A program made the position numbers and the translations under genes. A stretch of 64,000 bases of DNA, from positions 83,881,121-83,945,120 of the forward strand of contig OY755244.1 in the NCBI GenBank assembly GCA_963576725.1, in the 5' to 3' direction. The DNA is from Azorinus chamasolen. Its lineage: Eukaryota > Mollusca > Bivalvia > Cardiida > Solecurtidae. Within the stretch, counting starts at the first letter, position 1; the number at the start of each line of letters is the position of its first letter. Below are positions 52,616 to 63,920 of this stretch, piece by piece. The notes under the pieces are model-generated. The model did not search any database. It saw nothing but the letters and a program-made list of their open reading frames with translations, and had not been told where the DNA came from.

Positions 52616-53216
52616 AACCATTTACTCCATTAATACATGAATATTAATAAGATTAATATTTATAACAGCACATTATGGACACAGGAATGTTTGATAATGG
52701 CAGAAACTACAGAATTATATTTATATTATTTCATAAGCAAACAGAGCAGACCCTGATCAGACGGCTCCTACAGGAGCTGTCTGATCAGGGTCTACTCCGA
52801 TTGGAAAGGCGTAGAAAGGCGTATGTATGGAGTAAAGAGATAAATGCTTTTAATCACCTTTACAAACCAAGTACAGGAGCTGTCTGATCAGGGTATTTTC
52901 TGTTTACAAAATGCCTCTAAAGGTATCGGTATCAGGTAAACCTGAATCATTCCACTTTCCATACTCACCATTCAAATGGTAACAACCCTTTCTTTCATAT
53001 AAATGCCTTTTCACGCATTTGCAAAATGAGTAGACCCAGAACAGACGGCTCCTATAGGAGCCGTCTGATCAGGGTCTCCTCTTTTTGCTATTGGAATTTG
53101 ATATATCTATTTCTTACTTTCTAAAATGGCTACAATATTCCACCTTTCATTATGACTATTTTGTCCATCAATTTTCAGTAGGTACTGAAATTTGGAATAA
53201 ACAGACACAGTGTTCA
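52616..53216. repeat. Segmental duplication, left copy
   Basis: Holds an A MITE (52616-52845), a core fragment (52865-52920) and an A2 MITE (52984-53216) in the same order, with the same joints, as 54003-54660. Confidence 0.85.
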
Positions 53217-53288
53217 GTTAACCCATTACCTCATAGGCTATTTTTAGATATAACCTCTTTGAATTCATCTACCGAAAAGGAACATTAA

Positions 53289-53530
53289 CCCTTCGCTTGC
53301 TGAATTTTAAAATACATTTCTCCTTCTTTACCTATGCCCTGTTGTATAATTACATATATATTCACTGTGTACAAGTATTTCGCTGTGCAATCACTTCTGT
53401 GGAGTGCACTGGTTGCACAATCAACTTGTAAATAGTGCAGACCCTGATGAGACAGCTCCTGTAGGAGCTGTCTCATCTGGGTCTTCACTATTTACAGGTA
53501 GGTATATTGACGCGAATAGCAAGCGAAGGG
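53289..53530. mobile_element. Family C MITE, 242 bp
   Basis: TTAA at 53285-53288 and 53531-53534; CCCTTCGCTTGC...GCAAGCGAAGGG. Inserted next to a family B fragment (53222-53284). Nearly identical to 61109-61350. Confidence 0.94.
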
Positions 53531-53534
53531 TTAA

Positions 53535-53775
53535 TACACCTTTTTAGATCTTTGCAACTAGAGTAGACCTGAGATCAGACAGCCTGCTCTGTTTGCTTAT
53601 AAAACTATAATAGATCTGACTGTACAGTTTCTACTAATTATATATATACCAAACAATTCCAGTGTACCATTGTACATACATCCAGTGTATATACATGTAC
53701 CATTATAAAAATTCATCCAATAAATATTGATGATGTGATTATTTCCTACATGAATATTCATAGCTTAAAGGGTTA
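53535..53775. mobile_element. Family A MITE
   Basis: CACCTTTTTAGATCTTTGC...GAATATTCATAGCTTAAAGGGTTAA; part of the core is deleted. Confidence 0.75.
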
Positions 53776-54002
53776 AGTATAGACTTAGAATGCTCATAAT
53801 TATACAATGCCAATGTTATTCAAGACGATCTAAAACCAAGGATCGATCATGGCCAGCTTTTTGAAGTAATACTGCTAACCCTTTATTTCATAGGAACATC
53901 TTTTGGTCTCTTTGTAGAGTACATCGATCAGATCAGACGTCGCTCCTGTATGGACAATCTGTTTTAATCATAACCTGTTTTAATCCTTTCACTCATTTAA
54001 CC

Positions 54003-54660
54003 CTAAAATTACTTTATGAATATTCATGTAAAAAGTAATAACATCATGAATATTAATTAGATTTATAGTTATAACAGCACATGGACACAGGAATGTTTGA
54101 CCATGGCAGAAACTATAGAATCATATTTATATTATTTCATAAGCAAACAGAGCAGACCCTGATCAAATGGCTCCTACAGGAGCTGTCTGATCTGGGTCTA
54201 TCTGATTGCAAAGGTGTTACTAAGATTAAGAAAGGCATATCTATAGAGTAAAGTGATAATTGCTTTTTATCGCCTTTACAAACCAAGTAAATAGCTCCTA
54301 CAGTAGCCGTCTGATCAGGATATTTTCCGTTTACAAAATGCCTCAAAAGGTATCTCTATCAGGTAATCAATTAAACAATGTTGAATCATTCCACTTTCCA
54401 TACTCACCATTCAAATGGTAACAACCCTTTCTTTCATATAAATGCCTTTTCACGCATTTGCAAAATGAGTAGACCCAGAACAGACGGCTCCTATAGGAGC
54501 CGTCTGATCAGGGTCTCCTCTTTTTGCTATTGGAATTTGATATATCTATTTCTTACTTTCTAAAATGGCTACAATATTCCACCTTCCATATTTCATTATG
54601 ACTATTTTGTGCATGAATTTTCAGTAGGTACTTAAATTTGCAATAAACAGACACAGTGTT
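54003..54660. repeat. Segmental duplication, right copy
   Basis: Closest at 54425-54610, where CAAAATGAGTAGACCCAGAAC and the CTCCTCTTTTTGC variant of the core are shared with 53024-53088 and with no other copy in the window. Confidence 0.85.
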
Positions 54661-55194
54661 AACTGGTATTTCATCAGCAGTCACTAACACTATTAGCATG
54701 CAAAAAGCAATAGTCTAATTTATCCAGTGGAAGCATCAGGTTAAACAAAGCCAAGGGATCAGTCATAATAATAAGATAGTTTGAGTAAATGTCACAAAGA
54801 TAATGCTACAAGAGCACAATCACTATGGAAACCTGAACCACACTAGATTTGATCACTCTCTGGAGTGATAACAAATTGAATCGTCAAACTGAAAACTCTT
54901 TTCTTCACCAAGCAAGGCAGACAATCGTCTCATTTATCCAAGGTATCATCCTTTTTATATAGATAAAACTAGTACTTAAGAACAAGAAACCAGTTTTATT
55001 CAGACATGGAATAATTTGCTTTTTGATCAATTTGTTTTCTAATGATCTGAATGTATTTTTCTTTCCAACAAGAAAGAAATTTGTTACATAGCTACCTACT
55101 CCTTCAAATGAATAGAGTACTTTTAGTGACTCTCCTATCGATTAATTATAACCCTGTATACTTCTGTGGAAATTTCTACTCAATGTGTTTCAGC

Positions 55195-56206
55195 CCTTTA
55201 CCTGATAAACTCAACAGTTCATATAAGAAATATAGACATTACTATAACAGTTACATGAATATTTATAATGACAGAAACACAGGAACTTCTGATTATAGCA
55301 GGACTGTACAATTAGATCTACAGTAAAATTACAATGAGTCGACATGCGTCGACTCGACATTACGGCCTGACTCGACAATCTTTAATGGTCCCGAGAACTT
55401 GCCTTCTAATCCCTATGTAAACTATCCACACTGACTCGAAACACGGTGACTCGTTAAACACGCTGACTCGACATAGGTGCACAGCCCCGATAATTGTAAT
55501 TACTATAATTGACAACACGCCGACTCGACATCAAAAACTGATCAGCCTACAGAAGATTTTCGCACCTCTATCGGTGATCACGCCAAAACACAAGCAAACT
55601 GTGTTAATGACTGCAATTATTCACACATATGCCGGTGTTGACACCGTTCAATAAATTTTGATTGACATGACTATTTTGTATAAAAACAGCAGTTTCCACC
55701 AATGCTAAACACATGTATCTTGACTATATATCGAAAACATCAGTAAATACTTATTTATTCTGGATCCATTTTGTTAAAATGAATCATATGCAGTGTTGTG
55801 CATTATGCATACTGTTTAGACCTATATGACGCACTTATGTATGAACGTTAGGTGTAATGCTGTTGATATTTGTCATGTTTGTTCGTATGCACTGATTTAA
55901 TATTTTTTATAGGTTTGTGTTATGTTTGTTTATATGTTGGTCTCATGTAGAATATGTAAGGAATAAAATGAGCAAACGGTTATTTTGTCATTTAATTACC
56001 AGACAGTACATCTCACGAAAAAGTAAGTATTATAAAGGCCGAAAATCATTTCAATACACAGAACACATTAACATGTCTACCATCGGATTCGTCTGCAGTC
56101 ACGATGGATTTTCAATGCGTTGAGTCGACATGCGGGCTGACTCGACATATCGGCGATCTCCCATGGTATGTCGACTCATCGCGATTTCACTGTATATTAT
56201 TCCATT
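55195..56206. mobile_element. Family A MITE split by the pogo-like element
   Basis: CCCTTTACCTGATAAACTC...TACAATTAGATCTA, then after the insertion TATTATTCCAT. A family B fragment (56207-56353) has replaced the rest. Confidence 0.75.
55321..56192. mobile_element. 872-bp pogo/Tc1-mariner-like element, TA duplication
   Basis: Ends CAGTAAAATTACAATGAGTC and complement CAGTGAAATCGCGATGAGTC, both followed by GACAT. TA flanks both sides (55319-55320, 56193-56194). CAGT ends and TA target are typical of the Tc1/mariner group, and AGTCGACA ends of pogo/Tigger. At least seven TGACTCGACA-type motifs lie within 210 bp of the left end and more near the right. A 68-codon frame (55917-56123) is not a recognisable transposase. 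Confidence 0.88.
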
Positions 56207-56409
56207 AACCCTTTACCTCATAGGGTATTTTTAGATCCTACCTCTTTGAACAAATCTACCGAAAAGGAGCATTTACTTGTGAAAAGGAAAATTTTAGAAT
56301 CATTTAGTTTTAAAACAATTGTGATAAATAGAACATTTGCTCCTATGGAGTGTTAAATAAAAATTATGAAATAGAAATTTATTGCCATGGATAAATTATA
56401 GAGAGTGCT

Positions 56410-56657
56410 CAACACTTTCCTTCATTGTAAACACCTTTTCACGCATCTGCAAACAGAGTAGGCCAGATCAGACGGCTCCTAGAGGAGCCATCTGATCAGG
56501 GTCTGCTCTGTTTGCTAATTGCATTTGCTAATGGATTTGTTTCTTTAGTTTCTAAAATGACTACACTGTTCCAACCTCTATATTTCATCACAACTATTTT
56601 TCCATGAATATTCGGAAGTTATTGAAATCTGGACTAAATATAGAACAGGGAAAGGTT
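56410..56657. mobile_element. Family A2 MITE
   Basis: CACTTTCCTTC...CAGGGAAAGG; core GGCTCCTAGAGGAGCC. Confidence 0.85.
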
Positions 56658-57034
56658 TAACATATAATCAAACAGAACAGACCCTGGTCAGACAGCCAAT
56701 TATAAAGATCTGGGCACAAGCTATATGCACAAGTAGTCACCAGTTCTTGGCCAGCATACATTAATTTATTTTAACTTGTATTCACCAGCTTTGGATCTAA
56801 TCTGGTCACTAAAGTCATTAGTTCACATTCATTTATTCAAGGGAAATTGTATCTAAAACAAACCATTTACACTGTTTTCGAAATTTACCCCTCAATGTGA
56901 CAAACAAGAGTATTATGTGACTAAAACGTTACCACTTACCATGGCTGTATTTCCCATATTACAATAAATACCCAACTGACAAATTCAGCTATACAAATTG
57001 GAGGAAAAGAGAGAATTTGTGACCTAATATTTAA

Positions 57035-57242
57035 CCCTTTCCTCCATAAATACGCTTTTATACGCCTCTGTACATGTAATAGTCACTTCTTGAAACCATT
57101 GTGATAAATAGAGAATTTGCTCCTATGGAGCATTAATGCTCTGTTTATCACAATGGTTTCTATACTAAACAATTATAGCTGCTCCTTTTCGGTAGATTCA
57201 TTCAAAGAGGTTGGGTCTAAAAATAGCATATGGAGGAAATGG
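57035..57242. mobile_element. Family B MITE
   Basis: TTAA at 57031-57034 and 57243-57246; CCCTTTCCTCC...GGAGGAAATGG. Lost about 12 bp of the CTAGTTAATG segment. Confidence 0.9.
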
Positions 57243-57254
57243 TTAAGACAATAA

Positions 57255-57470
57255 ATTAATGTTACATCAGAATAACAGAGTAGACCCTGACCAGATGGCT
57301 CCTGTAGGAGCTGTTTGATCAGGGTCTGCTCTGTTTACTTATTATAGATATGACTTTACAATTTCTGTCATGCCCAAAAATTTGTGTGTTCATATGCCAT
57401 TATAAAAATTCATCTAACCAATTTTTAATATTTGCTTACATGAATATTCAAGGAGTAAAGGATCAACTGA
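57255..57470. mobile_element. Family A MITE
   Basis: TAACAGAGTAGACCCTGACC...GGGTCTGCTCTGTTTAC, TACATGAATATTCAAGGAG; the left terminus is missing. Confidence 0.8.
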
Positions 57471-57782
57471 TTGACTACTAGCTACATATAAGATTCTTCA
57501 CAAGTTTAAAACGGTAAAACTAAGACCAGCTCACTGACGATTTGGTAAACACTGTTTGTCAAGTTCAAATTACCTATGCAACTATGCAATTTGGCATCTC
57601 ATCAGAATCCACAATGTTTGTCACTGTAACTGTATTTTGTAGAGAACCTGAGAAAATAACTGCAAATTGTAATAGATTGCAAGTTTTTTAAACGTCATGA
57701 CAATGTCATTTACTAAGGTATGAAACAGTTCATGCATGCAGATATGAAATGAACTAACTTCAGACACCAGCTGTGAAACATT

Positions 57783-57965
57783 AACCCTTTCCCTGTTCTA
57801 TGTTTGTTTCAAATTTCAATACCTACTGAATTATTCATTAACAAAATAGCTATAAAGAAATATGGAAGGTAGAACACTGTAGACATTTTAGAAAGCAAAG
57901 AAACAGATATATCAAATTCTACTAGCAAACAGAGCAGACCCTCAGATCAGACGGCTCCTCTAGGT
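57783..57965. mobile_element. Family A2 MITE, truncated at the hairpin tip
   Basis: TTAACCCTTTCCCTGTTC to GACGGCTCCTCTAGG, then unrelated sequence. Confidence 0.85.
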
Positions 57966-58449
57966 TAGAGTTAATTTTTTTTATTTAACTTAATCAATAT
58001 AATTGCAAGTGCCTAAATTTGCAACATGCCTAAATCATTGAACATCCAAACCAAAGGCTAGACTGGTGAACTCAGTGATTCAGGAAATTTAATTTTCAAG
58101 AAGTGAAGTGTAAACCATTCAACAAATGGTTACGATACAAAAGTCTCAAACTTCAATCAAACATACATGAATATAATATTTTCAATATCAACTTCTCAAT
58201 CCTTTATCTTATGACAAAGCATGATCTGATTGGTGCATACATACATGAATATCAATTAACAAATGGATATATACCTGTATACCATACATCAATGTAAGTC
58301 GTGTTAGCCAACATGTATCTCCCTTTGATTAATTAGAAGATAAACATTATTTGACCCATTTATGCATGCTTGATTTATCAGTGGAATCAATTTACAAGTG
58401 GAATCACCTAAATGTTCAATTTAGGAAGAAAGCATTAATTTAATATATA

Positions 58450-58930
58450 TAGAGAGAGACTCATTTTTTACAGTTGTTTAGATATCTTTGCGTCAAGATT
58501 GTGATGTATACCAAAATGTCCCCATTTTTTACCTTTGATCCCCTGATTGTGACCTTGGCCTTTGAGATAGGAACCTGTTTGTTTTTTTCGTGACACATCG
58601 TCTCAAGGTGGTGAACATAAAAAAATTATGTATCTTACTACGTACTTTCAAATCCAGTGACTCATGTTACAGAGCGGTCATGACAAAAGGTCCCCATTTT
58701 TTAAATTTGACCCCCGATTGTGACCTTGACCTTTGAGATAGGAACTTGTTTCTTTTTCATGACACATCATCTCAAGGTGGTGAACATTTGTACCAGATTA
58801 TTTTGAAGTCCACTCATGTATACATGTAAGATTTACAGAGCAGACAGAATGTGGGACAGAATATGGGACAGACAGACTGGAAGGACAGTGCTTTACTAAT
58901 TTATGCCTCCCTTTGAGGGGCATAAAAATG
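58450..58930 (+). repeat. Dispersed repeat with two subrepeats
   Basis: Two units with GATTGTGACCTTGACCTTTG and CATCTCAAGGTGGTGAACAT, ending ATGCCTCCCTTTGAGGGGCATAA. Confidence 0.8.
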
Positions 58931-59145
58931 ATGCCATGAATGTTTATTAGCTAATTTGTAATAATGGCAAATGAGCGCAGGATACACTGAACCACTGAAC
59001 CACAGGCTGTGGTAGAAACTGTATAATCAAATCTATATAATTCCAGTTGCAAACGAAGCAGACCCTGATCAAACGATTCCTATTGGAGCCGTCTTCTCTG
59101 GTTTTACGCAAAATCATCAAAAGGTGTCTCTTTCAGGAAAAGTGT
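58931..59145. mobile_element. Family A MITE, left end replaced
   Basis: GCCATGAATGTTTATTAGC, core GCAAACGAAGCAGACCC, GAAAAGTGTTAAA. Confidence 0.7.
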
Positions 59146-59419
59146 TAAAAACTGAAATACAATATTTAACTAATTAAGAGCTAACTGAAACAGGTAAAGG
59201 GTTAAACATGAAATACAATATTAAACTTATTAAGAGCTAACTAGAAATTGAAGCAGGAATTAACTTAATTTAATTTGCTAACTTGATAAAAAAGTCATTG
59301 TGATTTTAAAAGAATTATGGCATAAATCTTCATTTAGCACATAAAAAATCAATGAGACAATTCTCCTGATAATTCCTATCTCCTGTTTTTCAAATTCTGA
59401 TAATACTAGCATTTTAACG

Positions 59420-59850
59420 TTTAACCTTTTACTCCATACATGCATCTTTTAATAACTCTTTGCACGCTAGCGGCGAAACTGTGATTACCTATGCAAACAG
59501 TTTGGATCCAGATGAGACGCTGCATAAAGCGGCATCTCATCAGGATCCAAACTGTTTGTCATCTTGACCATATTTTTGCAAAATAATGAGAGAAAGTTTA
59601 TTTTAAGAATTGAAGCAGACGACAATTGTTGCAGACGAAAAATTACTTAGCATGCAAAGAGTTAATGCTTTTGTAAACAGCAAAATCAAAATCAAAGGCC
59701 TCCTATAAAAGCTATCAAATTTTGATCAGGGTCTCCCTTAATTTCATATGGAATAATATAAATATGGTTCAACAGGTTCTGCTATGCCATTATAAATATT
59801 GATCTAATCAATATTCATGATATCATTATTTTCTTACATGAAAAGGTCTC
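59420..59850. mobile_element. Family A MITE split by a family D MITE
   Basis: TTAACCTTTTACTCC...ATCTTTTAA to the left; TGCTTTTGTAAACAGC...TACATGAAAAGG to the right. Confidence 0.8.
59455..59661. mobile_element. Family D MITE, intact
   Basis: CTCTTTGCACGCTAGCGGCG...TAGCATGCAAAGAG, with TTAA on the right. Hairpin CAAACAGTTTGGATCCAGATG...CATCAGGATCCAAACTGTTTG. Confidence 0.9.
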
Positions 59851-59944
59851 ACCTTTATCATGCTGATATATTTTGTTTTGTCTGCTCAAACGCAGATTTA
59901 CTGCAAGTTTTGTTAAACATGCAAAAATGCAAACTTTATCTGAT

Positions 59945-60160
59945 AAATACACCTCTTAATGTCTTTGCAAACAGAGTAGACCCTGATCATGATGGATCCT
60001 GTAGCAGCCTTTTTATTTGATTGAGGGTCTGCTCTGTTTGCTTATGAATTGATAGAGATTTGATATTACAGCTTGTCCCAATGTAAAATTTTCTGAAAAT
60101 CTATATTGATCTTCATAACTTATTTCTTCCATGAATATTCATTAGGTATATTATATAGGC
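59945..60160. mobile_element. Family A MITE
   Basis: TACACCTCTTAATGTCTTTGC, core GCAAACAGAGTAGACCC...GGGTCTGCTCTGTTTGC, ATGAATATTCATTAGG. Its right end is next to a family B element. Confidence 0.75.
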
Positions 60161-60164
60161 TTAA

Positions 60165-60384
60165 CCCTTTCCTCCATAAACACGCCTTTCTACGTCTGTG
60201 TAATAACCACTTCTTGAAACCATTGTGATAAATAGAGCATTTGCTCCTATAGGAGCAAATGCTCTATTTATCACAATGGTTTCAAACTACAAAATTCTAA
60301 ATTTTACTTTTCTCTAGTAAATGCTCCTTTTGGGTAGATTCATTCAAAGAGGTTGCGTCTAAAAATAGCCTATGGAGGAAAGGG
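60165..60384. mobile_element. Family B MITE, 220 bp, perfect palindrome
   Basis: TTAA at 60161-60164 and 60385-60388; CCCTTTCCTCC...GGAGGAAAGGG. Bases 60214-60285 form an exact 72-bp palindrome with no loop. Confidence 0.95.
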
Positions 60385-60389
60385 TTAAA

Positions 60390-61050
60390 CCTTTCAATAA
60401 ATTTGAGATGCATCTTGAAAGGTGGGGCAACTGAAATACAGACTTCTACTCTATTAGAAACACATGCACAGTTTGTCACTAGTCAGCATAATCAACATTT
60501 TGTCTTTTCTATCGCTGCTTTTAGTGTAAACTTGATCAGACAACATCCTCACCGATCTTGGTCTACATTGAATACATTCATGCCCAAGTTTTGCTTTGAT
60601 CATTATGCAGCCGAATTGTTACAGCAGTGTCTCCATTTTAGACCATGCAAGACCACGAAGAGACCAAGGCATTCACTGGAACAATTGTTTTACATAAGCA
60701 TTATGAAAAGAAGGAAGCAGTCACTCTATTGACATAACTCGAACTGACAAGCTATTATTATTTCTGTGGAAGAAATAGATGTAACTACCCACCCAGATTA
60801 ACTATTTGAGAACTGAATGTTCAAAGTGGAATAGCCACCATTGAAAGGGTTAACAATACAGTACATTTAGCATGAAAGGATTATATTATATCTGCTACAG
60901 GACAGCTCTGAATGACAAACTGTGCAGAACCTGCTACACTGTATGCAGATAACAGTAGACTAGTTTCGAGCATTCCAAGAGTTACCAGTTCAATGTAACA
61001 CACTGACCTACAATTTGGTATTGATGTGTAAGCCCTCTGTAAAATGGAAT
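60390..61050. other. No recognised gene
   Basis: An open 109-codon plus-strand frame (60403-60732) has no family signature or exon context. A degenerate E core lies at 60910-60975. Confidence 0.5.
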
Positions 61051-61055
61051 TGTAA

Positions 61056-61500
61056 CCCTTTACTCCACGAGTATTCTTTTTAAAAATGATGACATTAACC
61101 TGAATTAACCCTTCGCTTGCTGAAATTTAAAATACATTTCTCCTTCTTTACCCATGCCCTGTTGTATAATTACATATATCTTCAATGTGTACAAGTATTT
61201 CGCTGTGCAATCACTGCTGTGGAGTGCACTGGTTGCACGATCAACTTGTAAATAGTGCAGACCATGATGAGACAGCTCCTGCAGGAGCTGTCTCATCTGG
61301 GTCTTCACTATTTACAGGTAGGTATATTGACGCGAATAGCAATCGAATGGTTAAGCTGCAGGAACAGTAGAACTGTATCTTTATTATTTCACAGGCACAC
61401 AGAGCAGACCCAGATCAGATGGCTCCTATATTTGCCATCTGATCCGGGTCTTGCTCTGTTTCATGTCTGTGTGAGACAAAAGTACATGACACTGTTGTTA
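61056..61500. mobile_element. Family A MITE split by a family C MITE
   Basis: CCCTTTACTCCACGAGTATTC at the left; GGAACAGTAGAACTGTATC and core ACACAGAGCAGACCC...CGGGTCTTGCTCTGTTT at the right. Confidence 0.85.
61109..61350. mobile_element. Family C MITE, 242 bp
   Basis: TTAA at 61105-61108 and 61351-61354; CCCTTCGCTTGC...GCAATCGAATGG. Confidence 0.94.
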
Positions 61501-61779
61501 AACGTTCTTTGATGTCAAAATAATGTCACAAAGTTTATGAATGGAATTTGATCAAAGAGCTGAAAATAATATCTTAATAGTAAAATCAGAATATGGATAA
61601 ATGAGCCATGATGATGTCTGAAATTTTAGGAACACATAACTCAGTGCTTTATATGTTGAAAATAACTCTTTTACATGCTCTGTCCACATATCAACTGTGA
61701 AACTAAATTAATGATCGCTAATATATCTTCAAATAAGATAGGGTTATCCCATAACACTTTGAATGTTGGAAATGCATGC

Positions 61780-61935
61780 ACTCAGCTGCTATCAATTTCA
61801 AACTGTAGACCCAGATCAGAAGGCTCATAGAGGAGCCCTCTGATCAGGGTCTGCACTGCTTGGCATTCAAAATCCTTAAGTTTATAAGCCTTTCATACTG
61901 AGTGAACTCCATAGTTAAACACGGATGGGCTAAAT
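61780..61935. mobile_element. Family E MITE
   Basis: TCAAACTGTAGACCCAGATC, AGGCTCATAGAGGAGCCCTC, GGTCTGCACTGCTTGGCATTC, GAGTGAACTCCATAGTTAAA. Confidence 0.7.
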
Positions 61936-62247
61936 ATGAAATCTGATTCAAGAAGCTCTAAAGATGATAGTAGCAATAGACAAAGTTTTTGCCTGTTAGG
62001 GAAAGGAAAAAATTATCTGCATTAACACCCAAGCTTATATGATCAACAATTTCTTTGAATAACAAATAATGCCATTTTGTAGTTTATAACATCATAACTG
62101 ACTTTTGCAAATACCAGGGATCCAGATGAGACGCAGTGTAACTGTACGGGAAACAATTGTTTGAGCAGATGACAACTGTCACAACAGGATAATCGAGAAG
62201 TTTTGTTAACTCTTTCCATATAACATATTAGTGTAGTCTGTAAAAAG

Positions 62248-62520
62248 TTGTCATATGCCACTGTTTCAAAAGTTGTCATATGCCACTGTTTCAAAAGTTG
62301 TCATCTGACACTGTTTCAAAAGTTGTCATCTGCCACTGTTTCAAAAGTTGTCATCTGCCACTGTTTCAAAAGTTGTCACCTGACAATGTTTCAAAAGTTG
62401 TCATCTGCCACTGTTTCAAAAGTTGTCACCTGACAATGTTTCAAAAGTTGTCATCTGCCACTGTTTCAAAAGTTGTTATCTGCCACTGTTTCAAAAGTTG
62501 TTATCTACCACTGTTTCAAA
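62248..62520. repeat. 25-bp x11 minisatellite
   Basis: Eleven units of GTTGTCATCTGCCACTGTTT plus CAAAA. GCCACTG and GACAATG variants alternate near the middle, suggesting a 50-bp higher-order step. Open frames across it are fortuitous. Confidence 0.95.
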
Positions 62521-62649
62521 CGTAAACTTTCCTCCATTTCTTTTCAATGACAGCCAGAGTGTCAATGAGATTGGATCTTGATCAGATGCTGGATCCAAAC
62601 TGTTTGAATTGGTTATCACAAATATGAAGTTTGCCACTAGCATGCAAAT

Positions 62650-63115
62650 AATCCACCCTTTACTTGATGAATATTCATGTAAGAAATACTAACATCATGA
62701 CTATTCATTACATAAATATTTATAATGGCTTAACCCTTTCCCTCATATAAATGTGTTTTCACGCATGTGCAAACAGAGTAGACCCAGATCAGACAGCTCC
62801 TAGAGGAGCCGTCTGATCAGGGTCTGCTCTGTTTGCTTGTAGAATTTGATAGATCTGTTTCTTTGATTTCTAAAATGTCTACAATGTTCCACTTTCCATA
62901 TTTCTTTATATCTATTTTGCTAATGAATATTCAGTAGGTATTGAAAGTTGGCCTAATTACAGAACAGGGAAAGGGTTAAAGCACACATGATGTTTTGGCC
63001 ATATGGCAGAAATTGTAGAATCAGATCTATATAATCCCATATTCAAACAGAGCAGATCCTGGGTCTACTGTGTTTGCAAAGGCATCAAAAGGCTTCTCCA
63101 TCAAGTAAAGGCTTA
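62650..63115. mobile_element. Family A MITE split by a family A2 MITE
   Basis: CCTTTACTTGATGAATATTC...TTTATAATGGC at the left; GCACACATGATGTTTTGGCC and core CAAACAGAGCAGATCC at the right. Confidence 0.85.
62734..62975. mobile_element. Family A2 MITE, intact, 242 bp
   Basis: TTAA at 62730-62733 and 62976-62979; CCCTTTCCCTC...CAGGGAAAGGG; core AGCTCCTAGAGGAGCC. The host A element reads on across the TTAA. Confidence 0.95.
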
Positions 63116-63177
63116 CAAATCACTTATTGCTTCTGTGAACAGCGCTGCATAATATTTCCCATGGACAATGTCAGCAT

Positions 63178-63372
63178 TAACCCATTGACTGCGGGGAACA
63201 AGTTGGTTGTCATTTGCAAACAGTGTAGACCCAGATCAGAGGGCTCCTAGATCAGCTTGTCTACACTGTTTGCCATGCAAAACCCTCTCACAAAGTATAC
63301 CCTTTCATACTGACTGAACTGTAATTATGGACTATTCCACTCTAGCCTGTTAAATCAGCTTTGAAAGGGTTA
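63178..63372. mobile_element. Family E MITE
   Basis: TTAACCCATTGACTGCGGGG...TTTGAAAGGGTTAA ends, core GCAAACAGTGTAGACCC...TGTCTACACTGTTTGC. The clearest E copy, with TTAA at both ends. Confidence 0.8.
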
Positions 63373-63444
63373 ATGTATACATAATTAGTGACAAAACGCT
63401 GATCTGATAAAATCTGGTATTTAAATTCTGCTATTAGTAGGCTT

Positions 63445-63665
63445 AATCTTTTACCGGATAAATAGTTCTACAAGATCCTACCCATTATGAATATTAATGA
63501 ATTCAGTTCTAAAATAAAACATAAAATATGGAAACTTAATACCATAATAAAACGCAAAGAATCAAACATGTAACAAGAAACCAAACAGAGCAGTCACCTC
63601 TGACAGCTTCTACAGTTGTCTCATCTGGGTCTAGTCTGTTTGCAAAGGCATAGAAAGACAAAAAT
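63445..63665. mobile_element. Family A MITE, degenerate
   Basis: CTTTTACCGGATAAATAG, AAACAGAGCAGTCACC...GGGTCTAGTCTGTTTGC. Confidence 0.65.
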
Positions 63666-63813
63666 ATCAAATAACAGATTAAGTCTGTCTTCCCATTTTT
63701 CCTCCCATCTTCAATTTTTAAGATCAAAGATAATTGCAATTTCTCACTTATATTTACATTCCACAAATTATATTCTTACTAAAAGTTTAAAAATTCATCT
63801 TTCCAAAACTTAC

Positions 63814-63920
63814 GTAAAATCTTGCTCTGTCTCCTCAACCAGTACAAATCCAATATGAACGCACAAAGCAAGCCTCTAACTCTACATCATCTCAACCTCT
63901 CTTGTTGCTAGTCGTCATTG
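63814..63920 (-). other. Possible upstream noncoding exon of the PKC gene
   Basis: A stretch that does not look like the surrounding MITEs ends at a consensus donor, GATTTTAC|gtaagttttgg (donor GT at 63813-63812). It would suit a 5' UTR exon spliced to 51496. The 5' boundary is unknown, and no homology supports it. Confidence 0.2.

Noticed and set aside
60403..60732. 109-codon plus-strand frame as a gene
   Set aside because: No family signature. It passes through a degenerate MITE core (GATCAGACAACATCCTCACC), so it is likely chance.
62248..62525. Frames with repeated SSATVSKVVICHCFK peptides
   Set aside because: Caused by the 25-bp tandem array. No start context, splice sites or non-repeat sequence.
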